DNA from: Halieaceae bacterium
Lineage (GTDB): Bacteria; Pseudomonadota; Gammaproteobacteria; Pseudomonadales; Halieaceae
NCBI GenBank assembly: GCA_028280635.1
Contig: JANQLM010000104.1
Span: 88,182 to 152,181, forward strand
Length of the DNA stretch: 64,000 nucleotides
Direction: 5' to 3'
In this document: positions 8,888-18,375 of the stretch, piece after piece
Numbering within the stretch: the stretch's first letter is position 1
Layout of the letters: every line of letters starts with the position of its first letter
Position numbers and translations under genes: made by a program
Notes under the pieces: generated by a model
The model's input: the letters and a program-made list of their open reading frames with translations, nothing else
Told to the model about the DNA's origin: nothing
The model's database searches: none

Positions 8888-9580
8888 ATGGAGAAGATCC
8901 TCTACCCACTCTGGAAGCGTCCCGGGCAGGAGGCGGATGAGCTGCGGGAAGAGCTGCTGGCGCTGGCGCCGAGCTTGATGGCGGCGGGTGCCCGCGGCCT
9001 GCGCCTGGCAGTGGCCGACAGCGATGTGTCCGCCGGTGAGAATCTGGCCCAGGCCAAACTCTGCCCCGCGGCGGACGCCATGCTCTCGGTCTGGCTCAAC
9101 AGCAATATTTACCGGCAGCCGCTGGAGGATCTGATCGCGCAGCGCTGCGACCATTTCCACGCCTACCTGGTCACCGAGTCGGCGCCGCTGGTGCACGAGC
9201 AGTCAGTGCGCCAGCGCATGGGCGGCTGGACCCAGGTGGTGTTCCTGGCGCGCCCGCAGAAGCTCGCCGAGCGGGAGTGGCTGGATATCTGGCAGGGCAG
9301 CCATACGCCCATCGCCATCGATACCCAGTCGACCTTTGCCTACCGCCAGAACGTGGTGGTGCGCACCCTCACGGACGGCGCACCCGTAATTCACGCCATC
9401 GTTGAAGAGAGTTTTCCGGAAGCGGCGCTGGATTCGCCACACGCTTTCTACAATGTCGACACTGACGAAGAGTTGCAGGCCCAGCTCGGCAGGATGATCG
9501 AGAGCTGTGCCCGCTTTATCGACTTCGACTGCCTGAATGTGCAGCCGATGTCTGACTATCTATTAAGTCAAGCTTATTAG
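8888..9580 (+). CDS. EthD-domain protein
   Basis: About 230 residues. The second half carries an EthD-like ferredoxin-fold signature (LAEREWLDIWQGSHTPIA, then AYRQNVVVR). The ATG at 8888 is preferred over upstream starts because homologous sequence begins there and it lies just after the SDR stop. EthD domains occur with ether- and aromatic-degradation genes; many are small dimeric alpha/beta barrel proteins of unclear activity. The N-terminal half (residues 1-110) looks like a second, diverged ferredoxin-like repeat. Confidence 0.8.
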   Translation: MEKILYPLWKRPGQEADELREELLALAPSLMAAGARGLRLAVADSDVSAGENLAQAKLCPAADAMLSVWLNSNIYRQPLEDLIAQRCDHFHAYLVTESAPLVHEQSVRQRMGGWTQVVFLARPQKLAEREWLDIWQGSHTPIAIDTQSTFAYRQNVVVRTLTDGAPVIHAIVEESFPEAALDSPHAFYNVDTDEELQAQLGRMIESCARFIDFDCLNVQPMSDYLLSQAY

Positions 9581-9624
9581 CTTAGGCCAGCGGCCTGCTG
9601 CGGAGCTGGATCAGCGGGTAGAGC

Positions 9625-10506
9625 TCAGCCGCGCTGCAGCGCGGCTATCCGTTCCGGCAGCGGCGGGTGCGACATCAGCAGCTTTGCCGCGCCTTCCTTC
9701 AACTGCTCGCTGATGCCGAAGGCTGTCAGCTCGCCGGGCAGGTCCTGGGGTTGGCCCTGCTCGGCCTGCAGGCGCTGCAGGGCGCCAATCATGGCGGCAC
9801 TGCCCGCCAGGCGGGCACCGGCGGCATCGGCCCGGAACTCGCGCCAGCGCGAGAACCACATGACGATCATGGAAGCGAAGATGCTGAGCACAATCTGGGC
9901 GACGATGGTGCCAATCCAGTAGCCCGGCCCGAAGCCGCGTTCGTTCTTGAACACCACCCGGTCCACGGTGTGGCCGATCACCCGAGAGAAGAACAGTACG
10001 AAGGTGTTCACCACACCCTGGATCATGGTCAGGGTCACCATGTCGCCGTTGGCCACGTGGCCGATCTCATGGGCCAGCACGGCGCGAATTTCGTCTTTAC
10101 TGAAGCGCTGCAGCAGGCCCTGGCTCACGGCGACCAGGGCGTCGTTGCGGTTCCAGCCGGTGGCAAAGGCGTTGGACACCTGGCTGGGGAACACTCCAAC
10201 CTCGGGCATGCCGATGCCGGCGTCGCGGGCCAGCTCCGCCACCGTATCCACCAGCCAGCGCTCGCTCTCATTGCGTGGCTGGTCAATGATCTGGGTGCCG
10301 GTGCCGCGCTTGGCCATCCATTTGGAGATGAACAGCGATACCAGCGAGCCGCCAAAGCCGAAGATGGCGCAGAAGAACAGCATCCCGGTGGTGTTGATGC
10401 CCACCCCGTTGGCGGCCATCAACTGGTCGAAGCCCAGCAGGCTCAGCACAATGCCGAGTACAAAAACCACCGCCAGGTTGGTGGCCAGGAACAGCAGGAT
10501 ACGCAT
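9625..10506 (-). CDS. htpX: Membrane zinc metalloprotease HtpX
   Basis: Inner-membrane M48 protease of 293 residues that degrades misfolded membrane proteins. There are two N-terminal helices ([20 protein letters not shown] and a second near residue 40), the zinc motif HEIGH in [13 protein letters not shown], two further hydrophobic segments, and the third ligand region [13 protein letters not shown]. Length and order match E. coli HtpX. It appears monocistronic. Confidence 0.96.
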   Translation of the reverse strand: MRILLFLATNLAVVFVLGIVLSLLGFDQLMAANGVGINTTGMLFFCAIFGFGGSLVSLFISKWMAKRGTGTQIIDQPRNESERWLVDTVAELARDAGIGMPEVGVFPSQVSNAFATGWNRNDALVAVSQGLLQRFSKDEIRAVLAHEIGHVANGDMVTLTMIQGVVNTFVLFFSRVIGHTVDRVVFKNERGFGPGYWIGTIVAQIVLSIFASMIVMWFSRWREFRADAAGARLAGSAAMIGALQRLQAEQGQPQDLPGELTAFGISEQLKEGAAKLLMSHPPLPERIAALQRG

Positions 10507-10577
10507 CTCAGTTCACCTCATTGCAGGCCCGCGGTACGGGCGTCATAGCATTGGATATGCGGCGTATGGAGAAAGTT

Positions 10578-10922
10578 TCAAGGGCTGGGGGATGTGTCCT
10601 CGTCGCTCGCAGCGGGCGTTTCGTCGCCATCAGCTTCCGCTGCGCCTTCCTCCCCGGAGGCGGCTTCGGTGAGCAGGTCCTCTTCCTGCGGGATCAGGTG
10701 TTCGCTGGGCTCCACCACCGGCACACCACGCTCATCCAGCGCTACGCCGGCCACCTCACCGCGCAGCTCTATGTCCCTGGAAGACAGTTCCACCAGTTGG
10801 TTCAGGCCCTCGTCCTCGTGCTTGAAGTGGGCGACGGCGCGCGGCTTGGTGCCATCCACCCAACGCTTCTTTTTGCCCCAGTACTGGCCAAGCTGGTTGC
10901 GAACTACGAAAACGTCACTCAT
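10578..10922 (-). CDS. Conserved hypothetical protein, acidic C terminus
   Basis: A 114-residue protein starting MSDVFVVRNQLGQYWGKKKR. The N-terminal 60 residues (VDGTKPRAVAHFKHEDEGLNQLVELSSRDIELR) look folded. The last 35 residues are almost only Glu, Asp, Ala, Ser and Pro and are probably disordered. The ATG at 10922 is chosen over a longer reading because family-like sequence starts there. I do not recognise the family. It lies upstream of htpX on the same strand, with a 71-bp gap. Confidence 0.75.
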   Translation of the reverse strand: MSDVFVVRNQLGQYWGKKKRWVDGTKPRAVAHFKHEDEGLNQLVELSSRDIELRGEVAGVALDERGVPVVEPSEHLIPQEEDLLTEAASGEEGAAEADGDETPAASDEDTSPSP

Positions 10923-11005
10923 GGTGCTGCTCTTATCTCCGGTGCGGTCAGACGGCGCGCAGTGTAGCGCCAAGCCCGCGCGCATCCAAGCGACCTGCCC
11001 GCCAA

Positions 11006-11716
11006 TCAGCCGAGCAGCGTATCTTTCGCCTGGTTGAGCTTGGCGGCCAGGTAGTCATTGCCGCCCCGGTCCGGGTGCAGTTTCTGCATTAGCTTGCGGT
11101 GGGCATCGACAATGGCCTTTTTGTCGGCGCCTTCCTCCAGGCCGAGGATGGCCAGGGCCTCGCTGGTGCTCATGTCACTGCCGCCGTCAGACGGCGGGGT
11201 GTAGTCACCGCCCCAATCGGCGCCAAAGCGGCGCTGCAGGTAGCTCTCCAGCAGCCGGGCGGAATCCAGGTCCTGGCCCCGGCAGAAGGCCAGCAGTGAA
11301 TCCAGGTCCGCCTGGTCCAGACTGTCCAGGCTGCGGCCGGCAAACTCCCCGGCCAGCACTTTGCCGCTGAGATCGCCAGACTCATGATCCAGCACCATTT
11401 TCAGGATGGCGGTTTCCACCTCGGAGCGGCTGGGGCCGCCCGGACCACCGCCCTGGCGGCGGATTCGCTGGAAGATGGGAAAAAGCTGCGCCAGCACCGG
11501 CAGCAGGCGGATGGCGCCGACCAGGGCGCCGGTAATGGCCGCGCTCAACCAGTGCATGCGCCCGGACACCACGCCAACTACCACCACGACCACCAGCAGG
11601 CCGATGCCCAGCTTGAGATAGGCCGGTTTGCGCTGCTGGGGCGGCATGGCCTTGATGCGCTGGTAGACAATCCACACGGCCAGGCCGATGGCCAGTAACA
11701 GGATAAGGCGGGCCAC
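11006..11716 (-). CDS. Membrane-anchored J-domain protein
   Basis: A 236-residue protein with two N-terminal hydrophobic segments (about residues 2-18 and 33-52), a central helical region, and a C-terminal J domain with the HPD tripeptide in HRKLMQKLHPDRGGNDYLAAKLNQAK. It probably recruits DnaK to the membrane, as proposed for DjlA-like co-chaperones; the partner is inferred. It directly follows the VWA protein gene (8-bp gap) in a small operon. Confidence 0.87.
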   Translation of the reverse strand: MARLILLLAIGLAVWIVYQRIKAMPPQQRKPAYLKLGIGLLVVVVVVGVVSGRMHWLSAAITGALVGAIRLLPVLAQLFPIFQRIRRQGGGPGGPSRSEVETAILKMVLDHESGDLSGKVLAGEFAGRSLDSLDQADLDSLLAFCRGQDLDSARLLESYLQRRFGADWGGDYTPPSDGGSDMSTSEALAILGLEEGADKKAIVDAHRKLMQKLHPDRGGNDYLAAKLNQAKDTLLG

Positions 11717-11724
11717 GGTGGCTC

Positions 11725-12417
11725 CTACTTGAGTTGGTCCAGCAGCAGTTTAGCGCTCCCACCATCCCCACCGCCATGCTCCAGCATCGCCGACTTGCCA
11801 GCGGCGGCAAAGCGCGCCACGGCGCCGAGCAGTGCCGCCAGTTGGTGAGGGCTGGCGTGGTCAAAGCGGGCCCAGGCGCCGCCGCTGAGGCCGGCGAGCT
11901 GCTTGAAGACGCCCTCCACCAGCGGGTCGCCCCCTTCCTGGAACATGAACAGGGGCAGGCCGGCGATCCCCAGTTCACCGGCTTTGACGGCCAGGCGGTC
12001 GGGGTTTTCCTCACAGGCATCGCCGATGAACACCACGGCCCTGACCGGCGTCTCGCGATGCTCGCGCAGGCAGTGGTTCAGCAGGCGTTCGATCTGCGTC
12101 ATGCCGCCCTCACACTGTACCCGGTTCATCTGCCTGAGCAGGGCGTGTTCGTCCAGGAACCAGCGGGTGGCGCGCAGTTCCCCCAGGCCGCGGAAGTAGG
12201 CGAGCTGAACTGCCAGTCCGCCAAGGTTCTGGGTGGCCAGGAACATCTCGCCCTGTAACTGGCAGGCGCGATCCCAGGTGGGTTGGCGGCTGGCGGTGGC
12301 GTCTATGGCGAACAGCAGGCGGGCCCCGCCGGCCGCGCGTTCGGCCAGCGTCTTGCTGCGGGTCAGGAACTTGTCGATCTCGCCGGCGGAGGACCGGACT
12401 TTAGGCGGTTTGGCCAA
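11725..12417 (-). CDS. VWA (von Willebrand A) domain protein
   Basis: A cytoplasmic-looking protein of 230 residues with a VWA fold. The metal-ion adhesion site begins LLFAIDATASR (DxTxS variant of DxSxS), and a later Asp lies in AVVFIGDACEENPD. It is encoded between a 63-residue helical protein and the J-domain protein, suggesting a chaperone-linked assembly. Function is not known. Confidence 0.83.
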   Translation of the reverse strand: MAKPPKVRSSAGEIDKFLTRSKTLAERAAGGARLLFAIDATASRQPTWDRACQLQGEMFLATQNLGGLAVQLAYFRGLGELRATRWFLDEHALLRQMNRVQCEGGMTQIERLLNHCLREHRETPVRAVVFIGDACEENPDRLAVKAGELGIAGLPLFMFQEGGDPLVEGVFKQLAGLSGGAWARFDHASPHQLAALLGAVARFAAAGKSAMLEHGGGDGGSAKLLLDQLK

Positions 12418-12433
12418 GCGGGGTTCTGGGCGT

Positions 12434-12625
12434 TTACGGGTTCTGCGGCTTGAGCTTGCCGATCTGTTCCAGTTCGGTCAGGTAGTGGCGACGATGGGCC
12501 AGCTCGCGTACCGCGGCCAGCAGCTCCTCCGGGGAGGCGTCCTGCTCGGCGCTGTCGGCGCTGACCATTTCCCACAGCTTGCGACTGGAGAACTCGTGCA
12601 TATTAAAGGTTTGGGCTTCTTGCAT
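12434..12625 (-). CDS. Small conserved helical protein
   Basis: A 63-residue protein beginning MQEAQTFNMHEFSSRKLWEM with two predicted helices (SPEELLAAVRELAHRRHYLTELEQIG). The start at 12625 is preferred because upstream residues are Arg/Pro-rich and not family-like. It sits 16 bp upstream of the VWA gene and is probably the first gene of that operon. I do not recognise a named family. Confidence 0.65.
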   Translation of the reverse strand: MQEAQTFNMHEFSSRKLWEMVSADSAEQDASPEELLAAVRELAHRRHYLTELEQIGKLKPQNP

Positions 12626-13078
12626 CTTTCTTGTTACCGCCTTGTTCTTTGGGAGGCGTGGCTCTCTATTCGGCCTAAGATTCGACCTACGCCGGTGAGA
12701 GCTCACCGGTGGGCGCTGCCCACCCGGGTGTGGCTGCTTCTTCGCTACAGTTGCTACCGCTTTGCTCTCCGCTCTTGCGGTCGGCAAAGCGATCAACCGC
12801 TAACATTTCCGCTGGCCATACACGCCAGAAACTTCATTCATGGCCTGAATTTGCCACAGTTTTACCTTAGACGCCAATTAAATTATCGGCGTAAGTAGAT
12901 GAAATATATCGATTCTCTTTGACAATTGCATGACAGGAAAGTTCGCCGGGGATGACATCGATGCGGATTCCGTTCGGGAGCAAATCAATGCAGCGGCGGT
13001 CAAAGCGACGGTCTGGATGCCTTACAATCACGTACCACCCAGACCGACCAGATGATTTACGGGAGCAGGAGTACCGCC
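12626..13078. other. Intergenic region between divergent units (452 bp)
   Basis: No recognised gene. It holds a hairpin with 7-bp arms CCGGTGA/TCACCGG (12692-12709) and a -35-like TTGACA at 12919. A 41-codon frame at 12930-13055 ([20 protein letters not shown] at its N terminus) has ordinary composition but no clear ribosome site; it is listed only as a possibility. TACAAT at 13023 could be the msrA -10 element. Confidence 0.4.
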
Positions 13079-13735
13079 ATGGGCCTTTTTGATATTCGCA
13101 GGAAACACCTGATGCCGACCGCTGACAGCGCGCTGCCCGGGCGCGATACAGAGATGCTGGTACCCGCCCAGCACTTCGTGAACGGTAACCCGCTCAAGCC
13201 GCCGTTTCCCGATGGCTATGGGCAGGCTGTGTTCGGCATGGGCTGCTTCTGGGGCGTGGAGCGCATGTTCTGGCAACTGGAAGGGGTATACACCACCGCG
13301 GTGGGTTACGCCGCCGGCATCACGCCCAATCCCACCTACCAGGAAGTCTGCAGCGGCCAGACCGGCCACAATGAAGTGGTGCTGGTGATCTACGATCCCG
13401 CGGTCATCAGCTACGAGCAACTGCTGAAGACCTTCTGGGAGGGTCACGACCCCACCCAGGGCATGCGCCAGGGCAATGACATGGGCACCCAGTACCGGTC
13501 GGGTATCTACACTTTCAGCGAGGCCCAGGCTAAGGCTGCTGAGGCTTCAAAGACCGCCTTCCAGCCGGTGCTGGCGCAGGCGGGCTACGGCGATATCACC
13601 ACGGAGATCGTCCCGGCCGGGGAGTTTTACTACGCCGAGGACTACCACCAGCAGTACCTGGCCAAGAACCCCGGAGGTTACTGTGGCCTGGGCGGCACCG
13701 GTGTGTCCTGCCCGGTGGGTGTGGTGTCGGCCTGA
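13079..13735 (+). CDS. msrA: Peptide methionine-S-sulfoxide reductase MsrA
   Basis: Repairs methionine-S-sulfoxide in proteins. The 218-residue protein starts [12 protein letters not shown], matching the N-terminal extension of E. coli MsrA. The catalytic motif is [10 protein letters not shown], followed by [24 protein letters not shown] and [11 protein letters not shown]. The C-terminal [12 protein letters not shown] holds the resolving cysteines. The ATG at 13079 fits homologues better than an upstream start at 13052. Confidence 0.96.
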   Translation: MGLFDIRRKHLMPTADSALPGRDTEMLVPAQHFVNGNPLKPPFPDGYGQAVFGMGCFWGVERMFWQLEGVYTTAVGYAAGITPNPTYQEVCSGQTGHNEVVLVIYDPAVISYEQLLKTFWEGHDPTQGMRQGNDMGTQYRSGIYTFSEAQAKAAEASKTAFQPVLAQAGYGDITTEIVPAGEFYYAEDYHQQYLAKNPGGYCGLGGTGVSCPVGVVSA

Positions 13736-13748
13736 GGGTCGGCTCGCG

Positions 13749-14995
13749 TCAGGCCAGGGACTGGTGCAGGGCCTGGCGATAAGCGGCGATCGCGGGTATC
13801 AGGCTCAGTACCATTGCCCCAAAAACAATCATCAGCAGATAGCCAAGCTGGATGGCCGTCGGCAGGGCCGGGGCGATCCGCAGTCCGGTCTGGTCGCCGA
13901 TCAGTTGGCCGGCCAACAGTGTCAGTAGTTCCAGAGACACGGTGGCCACCAGGCAGCCCGCCAACGTGATCAGCATGGCCTCTGCCTCGATCAGGGCCAG
14001 CAGATAGCGCGGTGAGGCGCCCATGGCCCGCATGACTGCGATTTCCCGCTGCCGTTCCCGGATCGACGCCAGCAGCATGGCCGCCAGGCCCAGCAACGAG
14101 GCCACCAGCACCAGCACCGAGATCAGCCGCAGGGCCTGCTCCGCGGCGCCCATGGTCTCCCAAAGCTGGGTGAGGGTAACGCCGGGCAGGATGGCTAGCA
14201 GCGGCTCGCGCCGGTAGTTGTTGATCGCGCGCTGGAACCCGAAGGTTGCCAGCTTGGAGTTGAGCCCCACCAGCACCGCGGTGATGCTGTCGGGGACCAG
14301 CTCAGCCTCTTCCAGTTGCTGCGCATTGCCGACGTTTGCCCGGAGGTTCACGCCCTCGTTCCAGCCCACGTGCATGGCTTCGAGGCCGGTGAGGCTGATG
14401 TGCAGCGTGTTGTCTACCGGTGTGCCGGTGGGTGCCAGTATGCCGCTCACCGCAAACGGCGTCTGTGTATGCTCGCTGAAGGAGGTCTGCCCCAGGCCGT
14501 GGGCCAGCACCAGCTTGTCTCCCAGTCCGTAGTTGAGCGTCTTGGCCACGGTGCTGCCCAGCACCACGTCGAAGGTGGATTCAAAGGCCTTGCCGCTGGC
14601 CAGCCTGAGCGGCTGGTCCTGCCCGTAGCGGTAATGCTCGAAGTAGCTGTGGTTGGTGCCGACCACCCGGTAGCCGCGGTGGGAATCCCCCAGCGACAGC
14701 GGGATGGCCCAGGCGACTTCTGGCGCGCCGAGGATGTCCTGGTAACTCTTCCAGCCGATGTTGTTGGTGGGCGTGCCCAGCCGGAATACCGAGTAGAGCA
14801 GCAGGTTGATATCGCCGGTGCGCGCCCCCACCACCAGGTCGGTGCCGGCGATGGTGCTGCTGAAGCTGGCCCGGGTCTGCTCGCGAACCTTTTCGATACC
14901 CAGAAGCACAAAAACACTGACGGTGATCGCCAGGAAGGTCAGCGCCACAGAGCCACGTCGGCTCCACAGGCTCTGGCCGGCCAGTCGCAGGAACA

Positions 14996-14996
<1 letters not shown>
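13749..14996 (-). CDS. ABC transporter permease, FtsX/MacB-like (zinc-starvation ABC system)
   Basis: A 415-residue FtsX-type permease: one N-terminal helix (about 15-37), a large periplasmic domain (40-275), then three C-terminal helices (about 285-405) containing the family block AMLLASIRERQREIAVMRAMGASPRYLLALIE split across helix and loop. It forms a TGATG overlap with the upstream ATPase gene. The set of permease, ATPase, DUF3299 and His-rich DUF2796 protein corresponds to the Zur-regulated systems known as ZrgABCDE in Vibrio cholerae and PA4063-PA4066 in Pseudomonas aeruginosa. A role in zinc acquisition is inferred from that match and the nearby Zur-like box. Confidence 0.88.
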
Positions 14997-15700
<704 letters not shown>

Positions 15701-15736
15701 GGGGAACTCCTAAGGGCCGGTGGGTGGGTTGAACTA

Positions 15737-15749
15737 GTTATGATATAAA
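15737..15749. promoter_or_regulatory. Zur-like box between the divergent ABC ATPase and DUF3299 genes
   Basis: GTTATGATATAAA matches the core GTTATA-N-TATAAC of gammaproteobacterial Zur sites at 10 of 12 positions. It lies about midway between two divergent starts (15700 and 15789), so one site could control both units. Confidence 0.65.
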
Positions 15750-15788
15750 GCATCGAATTCCAGTGTACAGCCCCAGCCGGAGTCCGTT

Positions 15789-16397
15789 TTGTTCTACGCC
15801 TCAATTTATCGCGCCGCGCCGGTGCGCCTTGTTCTCGCACTGCTACTGTTGTTTGCCGCCGCCGGAATTGCGCCTGCGGCCCTGGCTGCTGATGAGGGGC
15901 GGGTGGCCGGAGCTTACCAAGAACTGGAGTGGATCGACCTGCTGCCCCAGGAAGACCTCGACGCGCTAATGAACCCGCCACAGTACATCGATGAAATCGT
16001 CGACGGATCCGAGGAAGATGTGCTGGCAAGCCAACTGTCTGCGGCAGAAAATGAACTCGCCGGTGGGCGCTGGGAGGAGGCGCTGGTATCTACCCGCGTC
16101 GTGGAGTCACTGGACGGTGCGGCTATTCGCCTCCCGGGTTTTATTGTTCCTCTTGAGTTTGGCGAAGATGAGCGGGTGACCAAGTTCTTCCTGGTGCCGT
16201 ATTTCGGTGCCTGCCTGCATATGCCGCCCCCGCCACCCAACCAGATCGTTTACGCCGAGTTTGCGGATGGGCTGGAACTGGCGAGTATCTACAACCCGTT
16301 CTGGCTGGAAGGAAAGCTGGCAACTACGCTGACGGAGAACGAAGTTGCCCGGTCCGCATACTATATGGCTGTAGATCGCCTCGAACCGTTTGAGTAA
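15789..16397 (+). CDS. DUF3299 exported protein (zinc-starvation cluster)
   Basis: A 202-residue exported protein. A signal peptide (RLVLALLLLFAAAGIAPAALAAD) is followed by DUF3299: VVESLDGAAIRLPGFIVPLEFGED, TKFFLVPYFGACLHMPPPPPNQ and YAEFADGLELAS. The CLHMPPPPPNQ block is the hallmark. The likely start is TTG at 15789, seven bases after GGAG. Homologues sit in Zur-regulated ABC operons (as PA4066). The His/Cys pair may bind metal (inference). It is divergent from the ABC genes and convergent with the GTPase gene. Confidence 0.88.
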   Translation: MFYASIYRAAPVRLVLALLLLFAAAGIAPAALAADEGRVAGAYQELEWIDLLPQEDLDALMNPPQYIDEIVDGSEEDVLASQLSAAENELAGGRWEEALVSTRVVESLDGAAIRLPGFIVPLEFGEDERVTKFFLVPYFGACLHMPPPPPNQIVYAEFADGLELASIYNPFWLEGKLATTLTENEVARSAYYMAVDRLEPFE

Positions 16398-16406
16398 CAG
16401 GCCTGG

Positions 16407-17408
16407 CTAGCGGGCGATAACGCAGTCGAGCAGGGCACTTTCCAGGTTGCTTAGGGCCTGTTCGCTGCGACCTATGCACTCCATGCGGCTATCCAGGCAC
16501 TCGTCCAACTCGAACTGGGTCAACACGTCGCCTGATTTGTTGAAGGCCGCCACACCGCGATTGGTAATAAATACGCCTTTGGCACGGTCGGCGTTGATGT
16601 CGTTCACCACGGCCAGCAATTTCTCCACATCGAACACCCAGCTGTGACTGAAAACCCAGCCCCGGCTGTGAAAGCCCTCACCCTGGTTTACCATACACAG
16701 GTAACCCTCTTCAGGAAGCTCTGGATCCGTCGGCTCAGCGTCCTCGCCGCCGGTACCGGCAGGCGCGGGCGGAAGCCCGGTGAGATCCAGGCGGGTCGGA
16801 GGCGTCAGCCAGTCCAGTTCCAGCGCCCCATGTTCGACGGGATACAATGTCCTTCCCTGCAAGGCTTCAGACGTTGCAAGGAAATCCTGCAGCGCCGGCA
16901 AGTCTTCAGCCTGGTAGAGGTCTGACTTGCTGGCCACAATCACATCGGATACGGCCAACTGTTCCCGGAAGGTCTGGTGTTCCAGCAGGTCGCCACGGCG
17001 GACCTGGCGGGCATCGACCAGGGTCAGGGTCACGCGCAGGTCAATCAGCTCCCGGTAGTGAGGGGCCGCCAGGCTCGCCAGTACCTCTTTTGGGTGACCG
17101 AGCCCGGTGGGTTCGATCAGTAGTCGCTGTGGTTTGGCGCGTGCCAGCAGCATATTGAGTGCAATCTGCATCGGTAATCCCGCCGTGCAGCACATGCAGC
17201 CGCCCGGGACTTCGCGGATGAAAACGCCCTGGTTTTCACTGCTGCTGCCCGCCATCAGGCTGCCGTCGATACCGACTTCCCCGAATTCGTTGACCAGGAT
17301 CGCCCAGCGCTCTTCAGCCGGCTTCTGTGCTAGCAGGTGCTGGATGGCGGTGGTCTTACCGACGCCGAGGAAGCCGGTAATGATATTGGTAGGAATCGGC
17401 TGCGCCAT
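16407..17408 (-). CDS. COG0523 metallochaperone-type GTPase (CobW/ZigA-like), copy 1
   Basis: G3E-family GTPase of 333 residues. P-loop GFLGVGKT at about 12-19, NEFGEVGIDG, and the metal site CMCC at 71-74 (CxCC, in GGCMCCTAGL). The NKxD motif is altered to SKSD (VIVASKSDLYQ). The C-terminal half is short and lacks the His-rich stretch common in this family. COG0523 proteins deliver or allocate metals using GTP. The gene is the last of a minus-strand operon DUF2796-zur-MerC-like-COG0523, so a zinc role is likely. Confidence 0.9.
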   Translation of the reverse strand: MAQPIPTNIITGFLGVGKTTAIQHLLAQKPAEERWAILVNEFGEVGIDGSLMAGSSSENQGVFIREVPGGCMCCTAGLPMQIALNMLLARAKPQRLLIEPTGLGHPKEVLASLAAPHYRELIDLRVTLTLVDARQVRRGDLLEHQTFREQLAVSDVIVASKSDLYQAEDLPALQDFLATSEALQGRTLYPVEHGALELDWLTPPTRLDLTGLPPAPAGTGGEDAEPTDPELPEEGYLCMVNQGEGFHSRGWVFSHSWVFDVEKLLAVVNDINADRAKGVFITNRGVAAFNKSGDVLTQFELDECLDSRMECIGRSEQALSNLESALLDCVIAR

Positions 17409-17426
17409 AGGGTTAGGCGACGTGCG

Positions 17427-17870
17427 TCAGCAATGGCAGGCAGATTGCCGGCAGTAGCGCTGGTTGAGGATGTGGCTCGTCGCGATGATCACGGCGCCCA
17501 CCGAGGTCACAGCTTTTTCCCCAGTCTCCCCGAGTACATCGTGGCCGAAGATGGCGGCCAGTACCAGCACCGCAAGGCCTGTCATGCCTATGGTGATCAC
17601 ATTGAAGTGCTGGTGCCTGCGGCATCCCATAAACAGGGCGACCACGCTGGTGGGCAGGATGGCGACCAACAGCCAGCGATGAAACTGCTCATCGCTGAGC
17701 CAGCCAATCGGTAGAGTCGGTAACAGGGCCAGTGCCAGCGGTAGCGCCAGGCAGTGCAACAGGCAGCCCACTGACAGACCGATGGCGACCACATCGGCCC
17801 GGGTTTGCAGGCGTTGACCTGGCTCTGCGTTATCATTGGCACCGGTCGCCGGGAATGGTTGGCGTTCCAT
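17427..17870 (-). CDS. MerC-domain membrane protein
   Basis: A protein of about 147 residues with four hydrophobic segments typical of MerC: VVAIGLSVGCLLHCLALPLALALLP (split here by CLLHC, a likely metal-binding pair in the first helix), then helices near residues 66-82, 93-113 and 117-134. The C terminus YCRQSACHC adds cysteines. MerC transports mercuric ions in mer operons; in Zur-linked loci homologues are unassigned. An alternative start at 17918 would overlap zur by 20 bp; the ATG at 17870 avoids this. Confidence 0.82.
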   Translation of the reverse strand: MERQPFPATGANDNAEPGQRLQTRADVVAIGLSVGCLLHCLALPLALALLPTLPIGWLSDEQFHRWLLVAILPTSVVALFMGCRRHQHFNVITIGMTGLAVLVLAAIFGHDVLGETGEKAVTSVGAVIIATSHILNQRYCRQSACHC

Positions 17871-17898
17871 GACTATTTCCGTGTCAGTTGATTGTTGG

Positions 17899-18369
17899 CT
17901 AGGCGGCAGTTGCGGCACAGTCGCCGCAGAGGCAGTGAAGTTCGACCTGCGGGCTCATCAGCGTGTAGCCCGCCCGGTCTACGTTTTTGGTCAGCTGCTC
18001 TATCAATTCACTATCGATGCGTACCTCATCCACCCGATTGCAGGTATTGCAGATCAGGAACTGCGGGACAGAGTGGCTATGCCCACAGGTATCGCAGGTA
18101 ATGTGGGAGCAGGCGACGTATTTGTTTGCCAGTTGCAGCTTGTGAACCAGGTTTTCGGACACCAGGAAATCCAGCATGCGATACATGGTGGTGGGTTGCA
18201 TATTGTCGCCGTAGGTCTGCTTCACACTGTCAATGAGCTCGTAAGCTGACTGTGCCCTGCCGGATTCTAGCAGGCAGGCCAGGACCCGTTTGCGCTTTGT
18301 GGTCAGGCGTACGCCATGGGCATCACAGTTTGCTTCGGCTTGTTGGAGAGTCTGGCTGATGTCCTGCAT
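17899..18369 (-). CDS. zur: Zinc uptake regulator Zur (Fur family)
   Basis: A 156-residue Fur-family repressor. The N-terminal winged helix contains LTTKRKRVLACLLESGRAQSAYEL and the recognition helix near QPTTMYRMLDFL. The dimerisation domain has H76, C87, H89, a CDTC pair, then FLICNTC (C107, C110) and LCGDC (C148, C151), the structural zinc tetrad of Zur. Spacing of these cysteines and the NMQPTTMYR block favour Zur over Fur or PerR. It is 6 bp after the DUF2796 gene, whose promoter carries a Zur-like dyad, so negative autoregulation is expected. Confidence 0.92.
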   Translation of the reverse strand: MQDISQTLQQAEANCDAHGVRLTTKRKRVLACLLESGRAQSAYELIDSVKQTYGDNMQPTTMYRMLDFLVSENLVHKLQLANKYVACSHITCDTCGHSHSVPQFLICNTCNRVDEVRIDSELIEQLTKNVDRAGYTLMSPQVELHCLCGDCAATAA

Positions 18370-18375
18370 GGGTGC

